The translations under genes and the position numbers were made by a program. This document shows positions 26,048-37,113 of a stretch of DNA of 42,691 bases, in pieces. Within the stretch, counting starts at the first letter, position 1. Each line of letters begins with the position of its first letter. The notes under the pieces are model-generated. The model worked only from the letters and a program-made list of their open reading frames with translations, searched no databases and had not been told where the DNA came from. Origin of the DNA: Parachlorella kessleri (taxonomy: Eukaryota > Chlorophyta > Trebouxiophyceae > Chlorellales > Chlorellaceae); contig BBXU01000741.1 of the NCBI GenBank assembly GCA_001598975.1, positions 1 through 42,691 on the forward strand, in the 5' to 3' direction.

Positions 26048-29030
26048 TCAGCAAGCCTTTCCAGCGCCGTCTTGGCACGTAACCTCCCCCTGTAGAGGCA
26101 GCTGTGACAGCGTGAACTGGGCCGACGGCAGCACCCCTGCCAACGCCGTTTTGAGCCCGCCACCCTTTGTAGCCGCCTTGAGTTTCTGTTGCGCGGAGGC
26201 GCCCTCCGTAGGCGTGAACGGCCCCAGCAGGACTTGGACTTGCAGCTGCTGGCACGAGCTCGCAGACCCTGCTGCGCCTGCTGTGCGTTTCGCTGCAGAA
26301 CAGGTTGGCCGGGCTGTAGCTGCTGCCGAAGGCTTGGAGCCCTCCTGGCAGGTTAGGTCCACTGTTGTTGCCAAGACTCCAGCGCTGGCGGCAACCGCTG
26401 TGCGCAAGACCTTCTTGTAGCTGAGCAGTGAAGGGCAGTCGGGGCCTGCACAGGGCGCAACGCATCGTTACATGCCAGCGAAGCATACTGAAAAGACAGG
26501 ACCAAGCCTTGTGCGGCCGGCTGGAAGGCGCAAACGCGTTCGTTTTTGTGGCAGGTAGCAGCACAACCAATCCACCCGATTTTAATGCGCGGAGGCAGCA
26601 GGAGTACAAAGGCGGCCCCCACCTACCATTGATGACCAGCTTGAACTGTAGCCTCCAGCGCAGGTCAGCTGCTGGGCATGGCGAGGGCAAGGCTGCAAGC
26701 AGGGCAGCAGTGGACAACTGAAGCATGCTCAGTGTTCTACAGCGGCCGAAACCTGTGCTAGGGTGCAGTCAATGTGGCAGGTGGAAGACCAGAGCAACAA
26801 CACAGCTCATGTGCAAGACGCATGGTGGCATGGCTCCTTCTCTGGGACTGTGCTACTGCGGACGGCGCCAGGGTAGTCACTGTGCGCAAAGACATGACAC
26901 GCCTTGTCCCATCTCTAGGGTAGCGGGACGGGGCTTACTGAACGGGACAGGTGCTTAAAGCAAGGCAACCCAAGGTGTGCGGTGCTCCTCACACCTGGTA
27001 TCGCGCTGGCATCAATCGCCCCATATGTCAGCTTGGTATCATTGTCAGCCCGCGCCCGCGCCTTGGATACCCGTGTGAACAGCAGGCACTCCCCTGCCTT
27101 GGCTATTATTTTCCCATCCTCATCTCTGGCACCCCCAAAGCAGGAAGACTTCTCGGCGGCATTGAATGAGTAGGCCAAGCAGCCGCCGCCGCTGCCGATG
27201 GCCTGGGCTGCGTAGCGCTGCGAGTTGCACGCTTCCACACAATCTTCAACTGCACGCACAGCAGGCACAGCATGGACAGCGTCAGATGCCCGGCCCACTC
27301 ATCATTGGAGGAGATGGGACACATATGGTGCACACCCTAAGCGATAGGCAGACTTCTCGGCATTGTGGAGAGCAATTGAACAATTGAACCCGTCAACAGT
27401 ACGGCACTGAATATGGCAGTACACCCATGGCCATGCCTGTCGTGCTGGCATCGTCCGTGCCCATTGCTCCTCCTTTCATCAGCCCCCACCTGAGTCAGCA
27501 AACAACTCGCACGGCCTGTTTATTGCAGTGGCGGTGTTGTCCTGGTAATCAAAGGCCAAACACACCGTCATGCCTTTCTCTGCAGCACAGACAGGACAAG
27601 GTAACCAGTTGGCGGAAGGCAGTCAGGGCCTAAAGATCAGCAGCCAGGCCGTTCAGGAAAGCAGGCTACCTATTGCCAGCATCCCATGCACATGACCTGT
27701 ACTTTGGGGCAAAAGCTAACCCTGATTGATGCCCTTGGGCACATTACAAGCCCACAATAATTGGCATTACAGCCAGGGCACCGCAGGGCATACTAATGCT
27801 GGCTTCAAGGACTAAGCAGTCTTAAATATGGAGGTCACATAGCATGACACACGGAGCGAGCCTGCGTGCTATGTGCGTGCCCCACCTGCTGCAGGGTCCG
27901 GGGCTGCGTCGGGTTTATCAAGGGAACCGCCATTGCTGCGCCCTTTGTAAGCTCCCGCCGTCAGGCCATAGGAAAAGAAGGAAGTAGAGTTCCCGTTGTC
28001 CACCTTGTAGTACCCGCTGTACAGGCTGCAGCTGCTTGGTCCGCAGCTATCTGGCGCCTGCAGAGCAGGCATGTGGCCGCCATTGTGGGGTACCTCCTCC
28101 GCGGAGCGCGGCCACATGGCCTGTGGGCTAATGTGTTGCAACAGTATGCGAGCAAAGCTGCTGCTCAGGAGCGTGCCTGGGCTGGCCGGGTAGGTGGCGC
28201 TGGGAGCTGCCACAGGGCTCAGTTGGGACGCCAATACGCATCCAAACCAGCTGGGAGCTCTGAGAGAGATCACAGTGAAGCTTGCAGGTAGTGGGCATGG
28301 TAATGAAATCACCACGGGGATGCTTGCAAACGAGCCACAGTCTGCTGCTGCCCTGCACAAGGTCTGCTTCCCTCCTTTCATACCCCTGGCCGTCCAGCAA
28401 GGAAGCTTCTGCTTACCTGCTGCGTAGACTTGCACGCAGCGTCGCCTGAGTCGCAGTCCAACCCCGGCACTGTCGTGAAAAACCAGGCGGCACACTGCTT
28501 ATTGGCACCACACTGGGCGCAGCAGGACAGTGCGTCGGCTGCATAGCGGCAGTTGCCAGGCCCGGGGTGCAGAAGATACTTGGGATCCGCAAGGATGACT
28601 GCGTAGTTGACAGCTCCACACATCTCTGCAGAGATAGAGAAATGTCTGTAGGTGCGGGGCTAAGGAACTACTGGGCTTGGAAATCCACCCCCTCTTGAAT
28701 GTTTTGCTGGCTCGATAACCTGGCACAACTTCAATATTTCAGACCGTAACGAGGTAGTTGCCCAAGCAAGTGGACGCCCGTACTGTCCTCCGCTGCCCCG
28801 TTAAAGTAAAGGTTCCAAGTGCAGCCCTCGCCGGCACACTCCTACCCAGTAAATACCGGGTGCTGACACACAGTCACATGCCAGCCCAGGACCCTGCCTT
28901 GGTACACGTGTAGGCACGCGAAGGGACCCTCACCTTCCAAGGACGGCGGGGAAGGGGGTTGAGGAAGCACAGCTGCTACAGACGTGAGCAGCATAAGGCT
29001 AAACGCTAAATAATGGTTCAGGGTCAGCAT
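26048..29030 (-). CDS. Secreted cysteine-rich protein with PAN/Apple-like modules
   Basis: Six exons: 29030-28934, 28625-28417, 28057-27886, 27249-26995, 26692-26623 and 26420-26048. The sum is 1176 nt, 391 aa, with phases closing. Residues 1-20 are a signal peptide (LAFSLMLLTSVAAV), then a short Pro-rich linker (PQPPSPP). Exon 2 contains NCRYAADALSCCAQC and KQCAAWFFTT, and exon 4 contains VEDCVEACNSQ, GGCLAYSFN and SSCFGG. These cysteine spacings resemble PAN/Apple modules (PAN_4 type), which bind proteins or carbohydrates. Exons 5-6 form a separate C-terminal part (RWRLQFKLVINGSYKKVLRT, LATTVDLTCQEG, FTLSQLPLQGEVTCQDG) that I do not recognise. The exon 5 donor is placed at AATGGTAG|GTGGGG because only that gives phase 2 and the natural NGSYKKV join. 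Exon 3 could start earlier (acceptor before AMWPRSAEE). The role is probably in the cell wall or matrix. Confidence 0.75.
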
Positions 29031-30013
29031 TCCTCCTGCACTCAGGTGCCAGAGGGGCTGGGGCTCACACACTGGGTAAGTTGCAAGCTGACCTTTCAAG
29101 TTGCAGGTCGGCACTTGATGGCAGGCTCTGTTGCAAGCATCCCCTGTGAGAGATATGTTCGCCTGTCGCCGGCAAAATCTCTCCCTAGCGAGTATCCGCT
29201 GCACCTGCTGGAAGGCGCCGTACCCAGTCGCTACGCAGGTTGACAGGGTAGATGCGCAGAAGACGCTGCGGAGCGGTTGCTAGGACCCGCTATCAGCTAT
29301 CCAGTCATGCTGCGCGCAGGTGTGAGCCATCCGGTCAGGACCATCCAACGCAGGTTCAACTAGGCAGCAAGTGTGAGACCATCCAGCTGCCCAAGGAGTG
29401 ACAAGTGACCGAGGTTGGGGCCTTCGGGGGCCGCAAGCAGGACAGGAATCGAAGGAAGACCGCAAAACTGGATTCCGTGAATCGCGAGTAAAGCGCGCTT
29501 GGTCTGGACCAATCACGGGGGCCAAACGGGGGTGCAGCTTGTCTGGACTTGTTCACCTCCAGCGTGATCCTCTATGGAGCAGGATGCACAGCAATCCCAT
29601 CATAGCGCAGTAGCTGCCTATGGATGGCTCAGCTGGTTGCCTGCTTAGCTTGGAGTGCTTCGAGTCTTGCCTACAGACCCCGTCCGCATCCTGCTTCACA
29701 ATAATGGTGTTAAGTCGCACGAGTGCTATGCCGCCGAGACATACACTGGCCGAGAAGCCAGCCCATGGCATTGCATGATGCATGGTGGTTAGCACGGAGG
29801 CCAGTTTGCACAAGTGGAGGAATATATGCCGATCTAAGGGGATACATTTGGTTCACAGGGACGTAAGGTGGAAGCGGGAACCAACATTGATGTCTTGCAC
29901 TTGACAGAGCCGCTACTAGCCAGTTCTTTACGAATATCTGGAAGCAGAATGGGATTGTCCTAGCAGCCCAGAGCGAAAAAGGTTCTGTGCTACAGGCTGG
30001 TTTTGCCACTGCA
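29031..30013. promoter_or_regulatory. Divergent promoter region
   Basis: 983 bp separate the start codons of the PAN-like gene (minus) and the golgin gene (plus). It should contain both promoters. The stretch 29300-29400 repeats CCATCC-type words a few times (GAGCCATCCGG, GACCATCCAAC, GACCATCCAGC). I see no TATA box that I would trust and no RNA gene. Confidence 0.4.
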
Positions 30014-33000
30014 ATGAATCGAGGAGCTAGTTGGCTTCAGAGCCAGTTGAAGGCCGCGGAAGAGCTCCTTCATGCGGTGGATCGAACAGCCAAGACCGTT
30101 AGCACCTCGCAGGGCAAGTGCTGCTTAGGCACAGATCGTGGACTCCTCCGTCTCACGTGCACGCTGTGCAGAGCTTTAGTACGGAATAACGGGATGAACA
30201 GTGGCGTGCAGGGTCGAGAAACCTGGACGAGCGTGCGCCACTCCAGGTGGGTGCCCGTGGGGCTGGTCAGGCGCCTGGGTCGCTTCCACTCCTCCCGCAT
30301 GTCCACTAACACACTCTCATAAAGCTGCACTCGCATAAAGTGCAGGGCCCACACTCAGTGAGCGGCAGCAAGCATGAGCGGCAGGCCAGCTTTGCTCCCA
30401 GCCCGCCTCGTGGCCACAGCCGCCAGGGCAGCCGCAGCCGCTCCAGCAGCGGTGCAGAACCCAGTGAGCTCCTAGCCACCTCGGGCGCAGGCAGTCGCTC
30501 GTCAGAAGTGGCACCGGAAGGTCAGGCTGCGGAAGCAAGCGTGGAGCAACAGCCTGGTGGCACTCCCTTCAGTCAACTAGCAGCAGCACCCAGCTTCAGT
30601 GAGCAACATGAGCAGCAGCCCTCTCCTGGAAAGGCCACAAGCCCAACAAAAGTTGCAAGCTCGGCTTTACCACAGCCGCGCATTGGTGCATCCTTGGCTG
30701 CCAGTCCTGTCGCTCATGCAACCCGGGCGCTGCCCCCGCTGCCGCGGCAAGCTGTCACTGCAGCTAGCCAAGAGCCGCAGCCGGCAGGTTCCGAGCCAAG
30801 GGAGGCAGAAGCAGATGGGGTGGTCAGCAGCAGCACTGAAAGGCCGCAGGAGCTGCCTGCTCGTGATGCAACACACGAGCAGAACACAGTGTCAGCTTCA
30901 GCCGCGAGCGCCGCCTTCAAGCAGCGCGAAGCTGAGCAGGAAGGGGCTGCTAGTCCTGACGCTGTCCCGACAGCAGGCGGTAGCAACGCGACTCTACCTG
31001 CAGATGCCGCCCAGGCGACGAGCGCTCCGGCACCCCGCGACCAAGCTAATGGTAGCTTGGCCCAGCCAGGAAGCAACCAGGCAGCGAGTGCTGCAGAGGA
31101 TGCTGAGCTTGTGGCTGACGCAAGCAGCACCAATGGCATTCATGGTGCCGGTGGGTCCCACGCGGCACAAGACCGAAAGGCTGACGGCGAGGCAGCGAGC
31201 GATGGCGGTGGGTTGCAGCGCAGTGAAGAGGAGCTTGACGAGGCCAAAAGCCTGGCAGGTGTGGTGCGGGCAACACGTCGGCATGTAGCTGCACAGAAGA
31301 GCACGTGGGCCACTGACAGGGCTCGGTTGCGGAGGATTGATTGACTGCAGTCCAGCTGGCATTAAAAACTTTGTCACTGGTCAGGGCTCCACTTGCCTTG
31401 CTTACAGCGCAGTCCAATGCTTGGGCAGCATGAACAGTGCACCAGTATATGTAAGTGTGTCCTAATCTTCGTGCTGCCCGCCTACGTGTAGCTCCAGCAG
31501 TAAGACACACGTTGGCTCTTTTTGCACCTGTTGGCGAGGTTTTTGTTCCTTGCTCCTTGGCATGATGGACCCCATGCGCGTCGTTCCAGCAGGCGGCGCG
31601 GTGTCGCAGCGGGAGCTGCGGCTGCAGCAGGTGGTGGCTCGGCTCAAGCAGCGGCTGGAGCAGTACAAGCAGGAGAACCAGCAGCTGGAGGAGATGCTGA
31701 GGGTAGCGGACGCCAAGGCGCAGGGTAAGGCAGTCTAGTCTAGTCTAGTCTAACAGCGTACCGCCACCTGACCATGCTGCCGGGTAAGGCAGTGAGGTGG
31801 CACATCTACTCCAGCATCATGCCTGTATCTGACAAGTGGCGAGGGCGTGCTGCGCCCGTGTACCCGCGATCTGCTCTCGTTCACATAGATGGGGCCACTA
31901 GTGGTGGTGGCATGGTGGATGTTGTGCCCCAGGCATTACTTTATCAGCTTCGTAGGTGCTAGGCGGGTCCCTTGCGTCGTGTCTATCCTAGGAAACTCAG
32001 CACGCTCCCTTCTGCATTCTTCATACCTACTGTCATGCACGTCTCCTAGCATTTCTGACCATTGCATAGTACAGCTAGTGCGCATTAAGCTAGGGTAACC
32101 CTGTTCCTGTGGCAGGCGGCAGTGGGGAGATTGAGCGGTTGGAGGATGACCTAGCACGTGCGCAGGCTGCCAGGATCAGCGCGGAGGCTGCGTTGCAGCA
32201 TGCAATGGCCACAAAAGACGGAGGTGGGTGCCCAGGACAACATGCTCACTGCAGGTCGGGCTCCTAGGGAGCTGCGTGCCCAGGTTCGTCGCACGCTATG
32301 CTTGGCCGTGCGCACTTTGCACTATGCTGTTTGCCGGGATCACCAAGAACAGTCAAGCGCAAGATACGTCTGCACATGGGGAGTCAACATGCTGGGTGTC
32401 CTAGCCACACTCTATGCTCTCCAGTCATTGGCTGATGAGTGCGCATGACCAGTCGTGCTGGTACCCGACTGCAGAATTGCGAGGTGTGAAGGAGCAGCTG
32501 GAGGGCGCCCAGCGCAAGTGTGGGGTGCTGGAGGAGCAGCTGCAGCACCTGCAGGAAGCCAACGCCGCCATGATACAGGAGCGCAAGGTAGGGACCCTGC
32601 AGGGTGTCTGGCCGGCTCTGCAGCATTAAGAAACGCTTTCCTCCTAAAAGAGCAGGCTGCAGAGCTCCCAGGAGGCATTTTGCTCTGCGGATAGCGGGCA
32701 CAAGGCAAGGGCATTTTTGAGGCTTGGTGCTCAGTACATGGGCAGTGATTGCGGCAGTGATCAACAGCGGCAGTGATCAACAGCACTTGCAAGAGGCGAA
32801 CTCGATGCTTTCGCTGGTCCGCTAGGCAAGCACGCAGCTTCTGTTGGTAGCTGGCTTGCTGGTTGATTTGGCTGGCGCGGGGGTAGCCAGCTGGGAAAAT
32901 TGCGATCTCTGTGGTGTGCGGGTTGCATTGTAATCTGGCTACTCCCTGCTGATGGAGGGCCACATTGTGAGAGGGGGCGTTGGGTGGGTGGGGGATGGTT

Positions 33001-36000
33001 GGGGTGGGGTGGGGCTGCACCTTCTGGTGGCGGTGCGGCACGACCTTCGCACGTAGACTCAGGAGCACACATGTCATTAGCAGGGGAAGGGCTTGCCATG
33101 CGTGGACTCGTTCCCTTTTCATGCAACTCTCGCCCTTGCACCTCTTTATCCAACAACACTGGGTGCTGGTTTTGTCCCACTATATCCTCTGCACCCAATG
33201 TTTATTTGTGGGTTCGGCGTACACAGTTATTCCACCGAATGTCTGATGAGATTCCCGGAGTGCTGGAGAAGGAGCAAGCTACGTATGCCATCTCTGGCCC
33301 ATGCCCCTCCCTCGTAAAAATTTTGGGCTAGGCTCCCTGCATGTGCTACTCCCCCACAGAGGTCTAAAAGGTCCTGCTCCACTTGCATCCCATGCCGCCG
33401 CAGGTCTCTGAAGGCCAGCTCATACAGTCGTTGCGTAAGGAAGTGGAGGAGATTGAGGGCCTGCTTGAGGAGGAGCGCGCTGCGCATGCTGCGACGAGGA
33501 AAGCGGCCGCAGCGCGAGAGCACGAGCTGGAGGGCAGCCTGCAGGACAGCGCGTCCTCGCTGGCACGCATGCAGGTGGGTATGAGGGCGGGGTAGAGGAG
33601 CGTGGGGAGGCTGGTCAAGGACTGGTGCACGATGGTGCGGCATGGGTCTTGCCTACAAGTGCAGGTGCGGGCCTCAATCCCCTGCTAGGAGTGGGACTTG
33701 GAGCACTCTCTCCACATTCAGGCCAGCCTGCCAGTCAGTTTATGAGGATGTGTCCTTGAACTTAAGAAATGCCACCCTTGAACCTTGCGGCCATACGGAG
33801 GTTGGTGTTCCCCTCTGTTCGTCCCTTTCAGCGCGACGTAGAGGACCGCAGCAGCAGGCTGGCCGCGGCAGAAGAGCGGTGTACAGCGCTCGAGCATGAG
33901 GTTGACTCCCTGGCTCACCAGCTGAGAGCAGCCGAGGGCAAGTTGCAAAAGCAGGTGAGAACACGAGACACTAGCAGCTATCTTGAGTGCTAGCATTTAT
34001 AGAGACGGGGCGGTGTCGCAGGGCGAGGCCGCAACCTCTTACGCAGTTAGGGTGGTAGTATAGGCGTGCAGAGAGGCAGGGCTGAGTGGAAGTGCAGTCG
34101 AGCCTTATGGTGTTTGGAACAGGACAGGCGGCTTACAGAACTAATCCTCAGCCTGCCCTCAGGCATACCTTGCCGGCGTGCACCAGCGTTATCAGCTTCG
34201 TCCCTGGGACGAACGTATGCCTTGGTACCCACCGCCCGCAGGCTGAGCTGGCGGCGCAGTCAAGCCCCGAGGTGCTGCAGCAGCGGATAGCAGAGCTGGA
34301 GTCAGCGCTGCAGGCGGAGAGGGGGGCTTCCTCGGCAGCAGAGCAGGGCCGGGCGGCAGCAGACGAGGAGTTGGTGCGACTCAAGGCAGAGGTGCGGTGT
34401 CGGGTTTGGGAGGCCGTTATACACCTAGGGTTGGCATGTCCTCCGGCAGGGAGTGGTATCTATAGAGATTTTACTGTAACCGCATTTGCTAGAAGGCTGC
34501 GTACCTCCTTGCTTTGACTTCTTGTGAGCAGTGAAGGAGAATGTCTAGGTCACACTATGTGAAGGGCACTGTATTATGCATTCAATGTGCTAGCGTTGGA
34601 CCCTGGCGATCAGTCTCAAGCGGCAGCACACCAACAGCGCTGCGTTGCTGCGTTCGTCTGCAGGTGGGCAGCCTCAAGCGGCAGTTGGCGGACACCTTGA
34701 CCCACTCTGATGCCGGGGATTTACAGCGAAGGCTCAAGGAGGTCACAGACCTGCTGTATCTCAAGCAGGTGGGTAGTGTGCTTTTTAACTTTTCCCATTC
34801 AGGGCGGCCACCGTGGAGAAGTGCTCTGGGTGGGTGGGCGGACCTGCTTTAAAGCGAGGCATGCAGTGGGTCTTGGTGTGCAGATCACCTGAAGCGTGTC
34901 AGTTTTGAGGCTTCTGCCAGCATTTTGCTGCTCAACAGTTTCAAATTTTGCCGGAGGAGCACAGCCAACTTGCCTTGTGGTGCTCTGCCTAGTTTTGCCT
35001 ACTACTGGTGGCGCTGCAGACCCAGTTGGAGCGCATAGCCTCTGAAAAGGCCGCCCAGCAGCTGGGGATGGAGAGGGAGCTGGCACAGGCGCGGCAGGAG
35101 GCGGCACAGGTATTGAAGGGGTGGCAGACTGTTAGGCTGGATCTATGTATGGGTGTGTGGCTGTGTGTGTGCGTTTGTGTGGTTTGGTGTGGTGTGTGTG
35201 TGGTGGTGGTGGGGGGGGGGGTTCGTTGCGGGCGCAGGATGCTAGGAGGGCAGGCCATGATACTGATGAGGATGATTTGGAGTGAGGGAAGAGAGCAAGC
35301 TGGTCCATGCCTTGCAGTAGGCACATGAACGATGGCGTTGTGGGTCCTGGAGTGGGTCTCCATGTAGCAGGCATAGCAGGAGGCGGGATGGGCGTGCTCC
35401 GGATTACTGCTGTAGAGTCTGGTCAGTCACAAGAAGGGCCCGTCTCTATCCCGACAGGGAGGGGCGTACATGGATAGCATCCCTATTGTGTTATGATGGT
35501 GTTAGGTAATACCAGGGCAGGTTACATTGCTACTGTCAGCACGGCTGCTGCGGTGGCCCAGCAGCGGCGGATCTTGGGTGCAGCCAGGCCGTTGGTGTCC
35601 AGGTGCTGAGGGACGCGCGTTGCCTCCCTTCTATTATAGGAAACCCTGCTAAGGTGTCTGCGCGCGTGTGCAGGTGAAGCGGCGTGCGCTCACCGATCGT
35701 GCCATTGCAGCAGCCGAGGACGCGGTGGTGCCTATGGACACCATTGGGGACGCTTACCATAGGCAAGCGCTGGGAAGGAGGGGAGGGGAGGGCACCTGGA
35801 TGGCCAAGGCTATTGTTGCTGAGGCTGTTGATGGAGGACACGCGTGTGCGCTGCATTGGGTGGGAGGTAGAAACATGCTTCAGAATGGGAAGCGAAGGGC
35901 TGTAGGCCCCTGAAAAGGCCTGACGTGTTTGATAAATCTGGGGCTTGCGTGGGTGCAGGCTGGCCAACAACAACCGTGTGGGCGGGGCAGTCAAAGCGGG

Positions 36001-36559
36001 TGCCAGGTTCCTTGATGCCACAGCCTCTCAGGTGGGCCAAACACTATTTACTCGATGCGTTCTTGCTGCCTGGCTCCTATTTGGTGGCATCTGTGGGTGT
36101 CTTTGGGAACGGAGGTGTTCTGGGCATGCTGCTTCAATCAGCCTGCAGCAGCTGCATGGCTCTGCCGCTTAGGTGCATGCAGGTCTGAGTACTCTCCATG
36201 TGCTCTTGGCACACTCCCGAAAAATCAACTGGGGTCGCACTTTATTGCATTCACCCTGCTTTGCTGCTTTTGTCAGCTTTCACTGAGTGACCGACGCCAC
36301 CACCAATCAAGTGACCGGCTGGTAGCTTCCCCACCTGCCCTTGTAGGTGGTGCGGATACTCAAGCAGTATCCCATGGGGCGCCTGGTGGCGTTTGCCTAT
36401 GTTCTAGGCATTCATCTCTTCATCTACCTGCTGCTACACCGCCTCCAGCGGAGGGCCTTCTCAGCGGAGCACACGCCTGGTGGCGGGGCGTCTGACCCGC
36501 TTACAGCCATGCATGATGCACTGCACCGTGGTGATGGGCACGAGCAGTCGGCGGGGTAG
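30014..36559 (+). CDS. Golgin-84-like Golgi tether (golgin candidate 1/2 type)
   Basis: Thirteen exons: 30014-30113, 30359-31258, 31590-31724, 32116-32223, 32475-32587, 33404-33574, 33832-33954, 34242-34391, 34664-34768, 35020-35109, 35674-35762, 35959-36031 and 36347-36559. The sum is 2370 nt, 789 aa. The N-terminus WLQSQLKAAEELLHAVDRTA matches plant golgin candidates (WL-AAE-L-VVDRRAK). Residues about 34-333 are low-complexity Ser/Ala/Pro/Glu. Exons 3-11 form a long coiled coil (RLKQRLEQYKQENQQLEEML, EEIEGLLEEERAAHAATRK). The C-terminus has LANNNRVGGAVKAGARFLD, YPMGRLVAF, a single membrane anchor at about 732-749 (VAFAYVLGIHLFIYLLL) and a short tail. It tethers vesicles at Golgi rims as a tail-anchored dimer. 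Introns 1 (G|GCAAGT) and 11 (AG|GCAAGC) appear to be GC-AG. The join of exons 2 and 3 (CTGGCAG to CAGGCGG) is the least certain. Confidence 0.92.
31734..31752. repeat. TCTAG pentanucleotide microsatellite at an intron donor
   Basis: About four copies of TCTAG directly follow the exon 3 donor of the golgin gene. The 12-mer GGGTAAGGCAGT that includes the donor (31723-31734) recurs at 31782-31793, giving a second potential GTAAGG donor 59 bp downstream. Confidence 0.8.
35143..35221. repeat. TG-rich tract ending in an 11-G run (golgin intron 10)
   Basis: Imperfect TG/TTG repeats run into GGTGGTGGT and then eleven G (35211-35221) inside the intron between golgin exons 10 and 11. It is simple sequence with no coding role. 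Confidence 0.85.
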
Positions 36560-37113
36560 TTTTCGGGCCAGCACTCGGCGCTGAGGCAGCTTGACATACA
36601 GCTCGTCGTGTGCGTTACTGTAGGATTTGACAAAGGGTGCCAGAAACTATATGTCGACACGCGAGATTTGGGGGCCTTGGCCTGTAGTGGTCATTTGTAA
36701 CATGTATGTATGCTAGTACATCTTTCTCTGCTTCCTTTGTGAATCCATCTGGTCGGCATTTGAAACGGAACAGTCTTCTTGTGCACATCAGTGCAAATGT
36801 TCCTCTTGTGCCAAGTGAGGTTGCTGCCCTTTGCACCAGTTGTGTGATATGAACTCTGTTCAGACCCCTTTCGTGAAGAGTCGTTGTACCTTGGGTCGTG
36901 CGAACAGTCCATGTACACACATGTAGCAGGGTAATGCCATCTAGAAGAGATGGGTTGATAGCTAGTGTTGCGGAATGGCAGCCACAGGTCTCATGGCGCT
37001 CGCGCCCACAACCACAGGTTGAACCATATACTTTGTCGACCAGCACGCCTTCCAAGCGACGCTTCGAACCTTGATGTCAGCCCGTTCATAAGAAGCTGCT
37101 ACTCTTAACGGGT
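36560..37113 (+). other. Intergenic: golgin 3' UTR and promoter of next gene
   Basis: 554 bp. It holds the TGTAA signal of the golgin gene at 36696-36700 and then the presumed promoter of the gene starting at 37114. No ORF on either strand has a recognisable product. Confidence 0.45.
36696..36700 (+). terminator. Putative polyadenylation signal (TGTAA) of the golgin gene
   Basis: TGTAA 137 nt after the TAG stop, the first such motif downstream on the plus strand. Confidence 0.55.

Noticed and set aside
30599..31288. 229-codon ORF overlapping golgin exon 2 in another frame
   Set aside because: The golgin frame (299 codons in exon 2) joins in phase to exons 1 and 3. The alternative is an off-frame shadow of the same low-complexity sequence.
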